Source: Mycoplasmopsis anatis (lineage in GTDB: Bacteria > Bacillota_I > Bacilli_A > Mycoplasmatales > Metamycoplasmataceae). From it: a stretch of 64,000 nt of DNA. The stretch is taken from NCBI RefSeq assembly GCF_900660655.1, contig NZ_LR215035.1, positions 914,242 to 978,241 of the forward strand, given 5' to 3'. Of this stretch, positions 57,473 through 64,000 are shown in pieces. The notes beneath the pieces were generated by a model. That model was not told the DNA's origin. It did not search any database and worked only from the letters and a program-made list of their open reading frames with translations. Position numbers and translations under genes: made by a program. Position 1 is the first letter of the stretch. Each line of letters begins with the position of its first letter.

Positions 57473-57578
57473 ATTACCTTTAACTACTTTCTATAGTATA
57501 ATAATTTTAAATATTTAAAAGATTTTTTGATGTCTTTTTTATATTTAATATTTAATTTAATAAAAATTTATTTTGTTT

Positions 57579-57584
57579 TATAAT
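57579..57584 (+). promoter_or_regulatory. -10 box for rpmH-rnpA-yidC
   Basis: TATAAT about 38 bases before rpmH. No clear -35. Confidence 0.5.
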
Positions 57585-57621
57585 TTATAAGCTTATTTTA
57601 GAAATTTTTAAGGAGATAAAC

Positions 57622-57768
57622 ATGAGTAAAAGAACTTATCAACCTAACAAACGTAAACACGCAAAAGTTCACGGTTTTAGAGCTAGAATGAAAACTTCAA
57701 ATGGTAGAAAAGTTTTAGCAGCAAGAAGAGCTAAAGGTAGAAAATACTTAACTGTTTCTGACAAATAG
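57622..57768 (+). CDS. rpmH: Ribosomal protein bL34
   Basis: Protein of 48 residues, too short for usual ORF screens. [20 protein letters not shown] and [17 protein letters not shown] are the standard L34 sequence. AAGGAG precedes the ATG. It is the first gene of the conserved rpmH-rnpA-yidC group. Confidence 0.98.
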   Translation: MSKRTYQPNKRKHAKVHGFRARMKTSNGRKVLAARRAKGRKYLTVSDK

Positions 57769-57778
57769 TTAGTTTAAA

Positions 57779-58111
57779 ATGAAGAGAAAATATCGGCTAA
57801 AGAAGAATTGAGAATTTGAAAGTGTAATACTTTCTAAATTACAAATTTCTAATAAAATGGCTGTTATTCACTACGTTCAACATTCAAATGTTAAAATTGG
57901 GATTACAGTTCCAAAAAAATTTGAGAAAGCAGTTGGACGAAATTTTTATAAAAGACAAATGCGTGCCATTTTACAAAGCTTTAATATAAATGATTTGAAA
58001 TATAAAATTGTAATAATTGTGAGAAAAAATTTTATAACTGAAGAAAATTTTGAATTAAAGCAAAAAATGGTGCATAAATTATTGGAACAATTGTTAAATG
58101 AGCAAAATTAA
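57779..58111 (+). CDS. rnpA: Ribonuclease P protein component
   Basis: Protein subunit of RNase P, 110 residues. The true start is MKRKYRLKKNWEFE at 57779, which reads through one TGA Trp. KIGITVPKKFEKAVGRNFYKRQMR is the RNP-binding signature (usual KAVKRNRIKR). It lies ten bases after rpmH without an obvious Shine-Dalgarno, so coupling is likely. Confidence 0.95.
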
Positions 58112-60083
58112 AAGTCATTTAAGATCAGAAAAGTTTAATTATTTTACCGAAGGTCAAGACCCAAAAGAAAAACGTAAATCAAAATTAAAGAAAATATGAC
58201 GTTGAACAAAGATTCTATTGTATGTTCTTATTTTTGGTATTACTTTAACAGGGTGTGTGCAATCCTTTGTTATACCTTCAAGTACAACTACAGGTAACGC
58301 AATTGAAATTTATCTAGATAAAGATAAAGTTGCCCCCCATGTTACAACATTAAAAGTTGATAAAGAAAATGTCTCTTCAACAACTGGTGAAGGCGAAAAT
58401 AAAACTACTACTAATTTAAGTTTTGAAGTTATTAAAATTGATGACTTGATTAACAGACACATAACAGACAAAGAAGTAATAAGTGAATTAAGAGATAAAA
58501 CAAATAAAGAAAAAGGTGAATATGGAAAATATGATACATATTCATCAGCTATAAGTATTTACACAAATAGCGATAAACAATATTTAGGTGAAAAACCTGA
58601 AAGTTATTTATATTCTAAAAATGGAAATTACTTATTTATGAGTGAAACATCTAAAGAATATAATCCAATCAATACTTTCACAAATATTTATCTTGTAGCT
58701 CAAGCTGGTGTTATTGACGAAAAAACTAAACAATTAAAACCAGCAGGTGCATCAAATATTCTTTTAGAATTTGGTGATCATGGAAGAGTTATTGGTTTTA
58801 CAGGGCTAGCACAAGTTTCAAACGATTTTATTGGTGCTAAAGATAAATTCGCAAGAGATGTTTTACAAACATTCTATAATGAAACTATTGCAAAATGAAA
58901 TTTTGGTGAATATTTAAATGGTTTAACACCATCCGAGTTTATTAAAATTGAAATTTATGACAAAATTGCTAATGGTGAAATTCCAGAATTATCAAAAATT
59001 CAATATGATATTCTAAATAAATATAATTCAGTTATTAGTTCATACTTATCTGCTGCCAATATCGGTTATAACAATGAACAATTAATAACATTTAGTTCAT
59101 TTGTAGTTAAAAAAGATAATGATAAGGACAAAGATAAAGAATCCTCAACAACATCTGCACCTTCAATTGAAAACAAAACATTAGAATTATCAATAAATAG
59201 AACTGAATGAGAAAATAATAATAAATTTAAAGTTTATGACGCTATAAAATCTTCAGCTCTAACTTACTCAGGTGATAGACCTCAAAAAGTTCTTACAACA
59301 TGATCAGATTCTTGAGCTTTAGGTCCTTTTTATGGATTATTTGTTTATCCATTAGCAGCTTTAATGCAAAGTATGTCGATAATAACCCCTGTCTGAGCAG
59401 GTTGAGGAACAATTTGAATTATTGTTTTTGCTGTTGTTGTCACAAAATCAATTGCATTAGCTATTTCATTCAAATCTAGATTTTCACAATCTATCCAAGA
59501 TGATTTAAGAATTAAAAAAGCAGCTATCGAAGCTAAATATAAAGGTTTTGAAAATAATAAACAAATGAAAATACGTAAGAGCCAAGAACTTAGCGCGTTA
59601 TATAGCAAAAATAATATTAACCCTATGGATTCTATGGCTAACATGATAATTACGATGCCAATATTTTTAGCTATTTGAAGAGCTTTACAAATTACACCAG
59701 AAATTAAATCTACCATTTGATTAACAATTAACTTCGCTTCTACCTCGTGACAAAAATTGTTTGAAGGTTACTGACCTTACTTAATTCTTATTGTTACAGC
59801 GGTTGCTGTTCAAGTAATATCTCAAGTTTTACCTAGAATTCTTAATAGAAAGAAAGAAAACCAAAGATTGACAGCAGATCAAAAAGAAGCAATTAAAAAA
59901 TCAGAAAAAACTCAAAGAATCACAATGATAGTCTTCTTATTCTTTACAGTAGCGTTCACGGCTGGAGTTCAAATATACTGAATCGCTTCAGGAATTTGAA
60001 CAATCCTTGAAACAATAGCTATTCACTGATTGAAAAAGACGAAGTGATACAGATTGTCATATTCTAAGAAATTTAAAAAATAA
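58098..60083 (+). CDS. yidC: Membrane protein insertase YidC/Oxa1
   Basis: Inserts membrane proteins, alone or with Sec. It is 661 residues. An N-terminal membrane helix (about 38-60) is followed by a large charged extracytoplasmic region of about 330 residues, unusually long for a Gram-positive-type YidC. Then comes the conserved core with GPFYGLFVYPLAALMQSM, TKSIALAISF, NPMDSMANMIITMPIFLAIW and further helices, and a basic tail. The start overlaps rnpA by 14 bases. Many TGA Trp codons. Confidence 0.93.
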
Positions 60084-60110
60084 CAGCAAGTTTATACTTG
60101 CTGTTTTTTT
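60082..60110 (+). terminator. Terminator of rpmH-rnpA-yidC
   Basis: AACAGCAAG/CTTGCTGTT (6-base loop) is followed by seven T. Confidence 0.9.
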
Positions 60111-60161
60111 ATCATTAAAAATCAAGAATTTAATTATTACCATTTTTTAAAAATAAAAAAA

Positions 60162-60266
60162 ACAGCGGCGCCCTATTTTCACCTTTCGGCTATCGTCGGC
60201 ACTAAGAGGCTTAACTACTGAGTTCGGAATGGTATCAGGTGATCCCTCTTGCTATAACCACTGATA
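60162..60266 (-). rRNA. rrf: 5S ribosomal RNA
   Basis: On the minus strand the gene reads CAGTGGTTATAGCAAGAGGG, then a segment with CCATTCCGAACTCAG and AGTTAAGCC, and ends near GGCGCCGCTG, which pairs with the 5' end (CAGTGG/CCGCTG). This is clearly 5S rRNA, about 105 bases. It is not linked to 16S or 23S in the window. A T run follows its end. Exact ends are estimated. Confidence 0.95.
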
Positions 60267-60268
60267 AT

Positions 60269-60296
60269 ATGATAACATGTTTTATAATTTTTCCAA
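60269..60296 (-). promoter_or_regulatory. Promoter of the 5S rRNA gene
   Basis: TTGGAA (60291-60296) and TATCAT (60269-60274) with a 16-base spacer, a few bases ahead of the 5S start. Confidence 0.55.
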
Positions 60297-60305
60297 GTAT
60301 TTTTT

Positions 60306-60857
60306 TTATTTTTTTAGAATATTTTTTGAATAAGGAATTTTTACACCCTCAAAGTCGAAAAACTCAATATTTTCTTTATTAAAAGCTTCAATTACTTTCA
60401 ATTCAGGTTCTTCATCATCTATTAAAATTCATATAGAGCCATTCTCTTTGTATATTTCATCTACCAAAAAACCAATTTCGTTAAAATTATCAAAATGCTT
60501 ATTTTCAAATCTTGTCTTAAAAAGTTGTTTCACAAAACTTCTTTTAATTTTTTTAACAATCTCTCTTTCACTTTTAACTAATAATTGTATATATATTTTA
60601 TCATTTCCAATCTTAAAAAATGGTAGTATGCTATCTGATATAACATCACGTCTTAAAGAGATTTCTCCTTTATTTTCATTTAATAAAGAGATAAAGTCTA
60701 TCCAATTCATCGATAATTTTAATGGATATAGGTTTTCTAACTCTTGATTAAAAAACTTTTTCTCTAAGAGAACACCAGAAATAGAATATAGCACATTTCT
60801 CTCATTTAAATATTGTGCAATAGCTTTAATGCTTTGTACAGGATTCTTTTGATTCAT
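60306..60857 (-). CDS. LicD-like protein of uncertain function
   Basis: Protein of 183 residues. The N-terminal half (QSIKAIAQYLNERNVLYSIS and GVLLEKKFFNQEL) and the end (DFEGVKIPYSKNILKK) recall the LicD nucleotidyltransferase family, which adds phosphocholine or similar groups to glycans. However, the usual DDD catalytic cluster is not clear, so it may be inactive or unrelated. TAAAAT lies six bases before the ATG with no Shine-Dalgarno. Confidence 0.6.
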
Positions 60858-60863
60858 ATTAAA

Positions 60864-60869
60864 ATTTTA
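60864..60869 (-). promoter_or_regulatory. -10 box of a leaderless promoter for the LicD-like gene
   Basis: TAAAAT, then TTTAAT, then ATG. Confidence 0.6.
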
Positions 60870-61000
60870 ATCTATTATTTTATGATTGTAAATTAAATAT
60901 TATTATTAGTTTAATAATAATTAACCTTTTTTACAAAATAATTAACTTAAATGTAAAATCAACCATTATTTTTTTAATTTTGTAGATAAAATTAATACTA

Positions 61001-61006
61001 TATAAT
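61001..61006 (+). promoter_or_regulatory. -10 box for the P80/P60-like operon
   Basis: TATAAT 38 bases before the ATG; TTTTGT (60978-60983) could be a -35 with a 17-base spacer. Confidence 0.5.
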
Positions 61007-61044
61007 TTTAAAAATATATTTTAAATATTAGATTTGAGGTGAAA

Positions 61045-63224
61045 ATGGCAAAAAAACAAAAATCATTTTTTGAGAAATTAGCTGAAAAAAATGATAAACA
61101 TTTAGAAAGAACTAAACCAAAAATTATTAAAAAAAGAAATACTAAAGCATATGTAATATTAGGTCTTTTAGGTGTTGTTGTAGCTACTTCTATTGCAGTC
61201 CCAGTGACTGTTAATACAGTAAAGGTAAATTACACACCAGCATTAAAAGATACAGATAAGGTTCTTGAATTTATTAAACCTGATAATTCAAAAACACCAA
61301 TTAACGTTAAAGACATTATTGGCAAATTAGAAGCGAATAAAAATATAAATAGTGAGAATACAGAAAAAATATATAAAGAAGCAATTTTTTATCTATATGA
61401 ACAAGAAGTTAAAGCATCTAAAGAATTTCAACGTTTATGAAACGAATCCCTTTATCCTGGGGACACCGAGAGAACTGATATTGCACTAAAGACCCTAGAT
61501 GAAGTTAGAAAAGAACAAGAAAATAAAATTAAAGATCTAAAAAGACAAATTCAAGCAGGATATGGTTTTGATAATTGAGAAAAACAATTTAATTCAGTTA
61601 TAACAAGTGAACAATATGGTAATTCTTCAACTGAACAAGAAGCGGTTGATTATTTGATTATTAAAAGCATTGAAAAAGACGCCTTAAGAAAATTTACTAT
61701 TGAATCTTCAAATAATTCACTATTTAAAAGCCAAAAAGACGTTAATAGAGTTGCGATGCGTGATATTTATTATGTTGATCAAAACAATAATAATGTTGTT
61801 GATGAAACTACTGGAAAACCTAAAGTTATGTTCCATAAAGGTGACAAAGTATTTACTCAATTTGTTGAAGGCAAGAATTATTTTGTTGACCAGAATTCAA
61901 ATAAAATTACATTATTAAAGTCAAGTAGCTTTGTTTTTGAAAATTGAAATACAATTTTAGATTATTTCAAAGAATTTAATAAATTAAACAAGAATTTTGT
62001 TGTAAGTACATTTACAATTCCTGGTGTTTTAGAAAATTCTGTTACAGGCTCATTCAAAGTTGATAAAAATCAATATCTTCAATTTTTAATTAATTCTTTA
62101 ATAGAGGATGAATTAGTACCTAATTACACATTAATTCAAAAGTTTGAAAAATTAGAATATTATTTATTGGAAAATGATCTAATTTCTAACAAAGCCAAAA
62201 GTAATTATGAAAATTATCTAAAACTTCTTTCTATTGATAGTTCTGAAGTGAAAGAAAATTTAGGTTCATTAGGTATTCAAAATTATTTAACTTTGGCTAA
62301 AAATAAAGATATGGCATATGCATTGAGTACAATGACAAATATTTTTGAAAACAAAGAACATAAACTGCCAAGTATAGAATTAAATAAATTATTTAACTTT
62401 AAGTTTGCTGAAAAACAGAAATTAGAATTCAATCTCTTAAAGATGAAATTCAATCACTAAAAGAATCTGATTCATATAAAAATGGTTCTAGAGAAGAAAA
62501 AATCGCTGTTAAAAATAAAATTATCGATAAAGCTTCTGAAATAATCAGCATCATGGAAGGTGAAATAACTTCGATGACTGATTTGGAATTTAGTCAAAAA
62601 ATATCTGAAATTTATAACAATGCATTATCATTGAATGTAAATGGAAAAAACTTCTATTCTATAGTTTATTCAATAGAAGGAATGAATAATGCAAAATTAA
62701 TACCAACCTCCACAGGTTTAACAATATTTAAGTTTGATGAAGTGACAGATTATGAAAAATTAATGAAATTGGTTAAATACGATTTAAATGCTGTCGCTAA
62801 TGATAAAACACCATACTTCAATTCACTTGATGTTATCAACGATGAATTAAAAAACAAAAATATTATTTTAGAAAAAATGTTGAAAGACAAAGATTTTAAT
62901 GAATACCTTAAATCAAATAATAAGTTATCTTCAACCAAAAATTCATTCACTGACGAAGATATTCAAAATACAATTATTTCAAATGAAGTATTAATTAATG
63001 GAAACAAACAAACTGAAGTTATAAATATATATTCAAAAGCAAATGACTGAATTAAAGAGCTGGTAAATAAAGGGTCAATTTACAATATTTCTCTATAAAT
63101 GGTAAAGTATATATTGATTATGATAAAAATCAGAAACAACTAACTTATCAGAAAAAGAGTTTGGTGAATTTTATATCACCAATTAAATGAGTATTTAAAT
63201 GTAGATAAAGGAGAAGAAAAATAA
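61045..63224 (+). pseudogene. P80-like membrane protein (HinT-interacting complex), frameshifted
   Basis: ATG 61045 behind GAGGTG. A lysine-rich cytosolic N terminus of about 35 residues precedes a membrane helix (about 36-57) and a long, mostly helical extracellular part. This resembles P80 of the M. hominis P80/P60/HinT cluster, from memory of the family only. The frame is intact to about 62427 (about 460 residues) and then shifts by -1 near 62427, 63083, 63125-63129 and 63181. One added A at each site gives a continuous 727-residue protein that ends in TAATG overlapping the next gene, so the repair is convincing. Confidence 0.6.
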
Positions 63225-64000
63225 TGAATAAGGCGAAATATTTATTATCATCTGTTCTTTTAACCCTACCTGCCTTAGCAGTTGTTTCTTGTGGTAGAGT
63301 AGAAAATTCAATTGAAAAAACAAAACAAGACGAGCAATTCAAAAGTAATGAGATTAAAACTATTGCCGAAAATTTATGAACTGAAAGGTATTATTAGATT
63401 TATATAAAGATGAGAATAATGATGTTAAATCATTGTCTGAATATTTAAATAATAAATCTTCAAAATTCTATAAAGATGCTCTCTTAGCCTTTAATATATA
63501 TGCTTCATCTAATTTATCAAAAGATCCAAATTTCTTTGTTAAGTTGTATGCAGAATGAAATAAAAAAGGATGATTAACCAAAGAAGAACAAAAAGTTATA
63601 TCACCTATAACATTCCCACAGTAAAACCTGGTGAACAAGTATTTGAGTTGATTTATAAAAATGGTAAAACAGAGGTTAATAAAACCATCAACAATTCTCT
63701 TTTAATATTAAAATACTTTTCAATAAATAACGAAGATATGCTTAAAAAACTCGATTCTAATTATGAATCTAATAAAAATAAGTATGATTTAAATTATTTC
63801 AATTTAATTAGTTACATTTTAGATAGTAAACCATACCAAGTTTGAGAATATGAAGAACAAACAAAACAAACATTTATGTAGCTAGACAAAAATAATTGCT
63901 TCAACCAAAGATTTTCTTGAGTTGCTATCCGATAAATATGATTTAAATTATAAAGCAACAGAAAACGAAAAACTTTTACCAGCAAGAGAATTTTTAACAG
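63224..64000 (+). pseudogene. P60-like lipoprotein, frameshifted and cut by the window end
   Basis: ATG 63224 with AAAGGAG upstream. The signal peptide ends in a lipobox, AVVSCG, with Cys at about residue 23, so it is a membrane lipoprotein. The frame shifts by -1 near 63384, 63590, 63865 and 63888; adding one A at each restores a continuous protein that runs off the window. By position and type it would be the P60 partner of the P80-like protein, with HinT expected next downstream; that part is outside the window. Confidence 0.6.

Overview
This 64 kb window is chromosomal DNA from a mycoplasma (Mollicutes). It is very AT-rich, and almost every long protein is interrupted by TGA codons at conserved tryptophan positions, so UGA encodes Trp. 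I therefore joined reading frames across TGA and treated only TAA and TAG as stops. Gene content (p37/p29/p69 transporter, a P80/P60-like pair, asnA, lplA, paired M13 oligopeptidases) fits the hominis/synoviae side of the mycoplasmas; I cannot name a species.

Layout. (1) 0.1-7.7 kb, minus strand: eno; the rimP-nusA-ylxR-infB-apt operon; pyrH-frr. (2) 7.8-11.4 kb, plus strand: a TPP riboswitch followed by the p37-p29-p69 ABC importer, evidently a thiamine(-phosphate) uptake operon. (3) 11.4-15 kb, minus: lysS, a HAD phosphatase and a trigger-factor-like gene. (4) 15-23.7 kb, minus: an ABC ATPase with a 2571-residue permease. (5) 23.8-29.5 kb, minus: pth-tilS-ftsH, then lplA, an alpha/beta hydrolase and a small DUF4177-like protein. 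(6) 29.5-36.8 kb, minus: an accessory secretion island of two ATPase-permease fusions, two exported proteins of unknown function and a type I signal peptidase. (7) 36.9-42.1 kb, minus: an M13 peptidase with rsmG and prs, then tatD-rsmA. (8) 42.2-47.4 kb: a second M13 peptidase, recD2 and asnA. (9) 47.6-52.1 kb: the replication origin region, with a frameshifted yaaA-like gene, dnaN, dnaA, DnaA boxes on both sides of dnaA, and mnmE. (10) 52.1-57.4 kb: dps, a methyltransferase, galU, an HTH-Fic protein and serS. (11) 57.6-60.1 kb: rpmH-rnpA-yidC. (12) 60.1 kb to the end: a lone 5S rRNA, a LicD-like gene, and a P80/P60-like pair carrying many single-base frameshifts.

The three observations I rate highest are the secretion island at 29.6-36.8 kb (possible peptide or bacteriocin export with its own signal peptidase), the TPP riboswitch that identifies the substrate of the p37 system, and a set of at least six genes with a TATAAT/TAAAAT box exactly six bases before ATG and no Shine-Dalgarno sequence, which predicts leaderless mRNAs. 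The last 1.6 kb contains eight -1 frameshifts, each repaired by adding one A; this is either local sequence error or decay and should be settled first.
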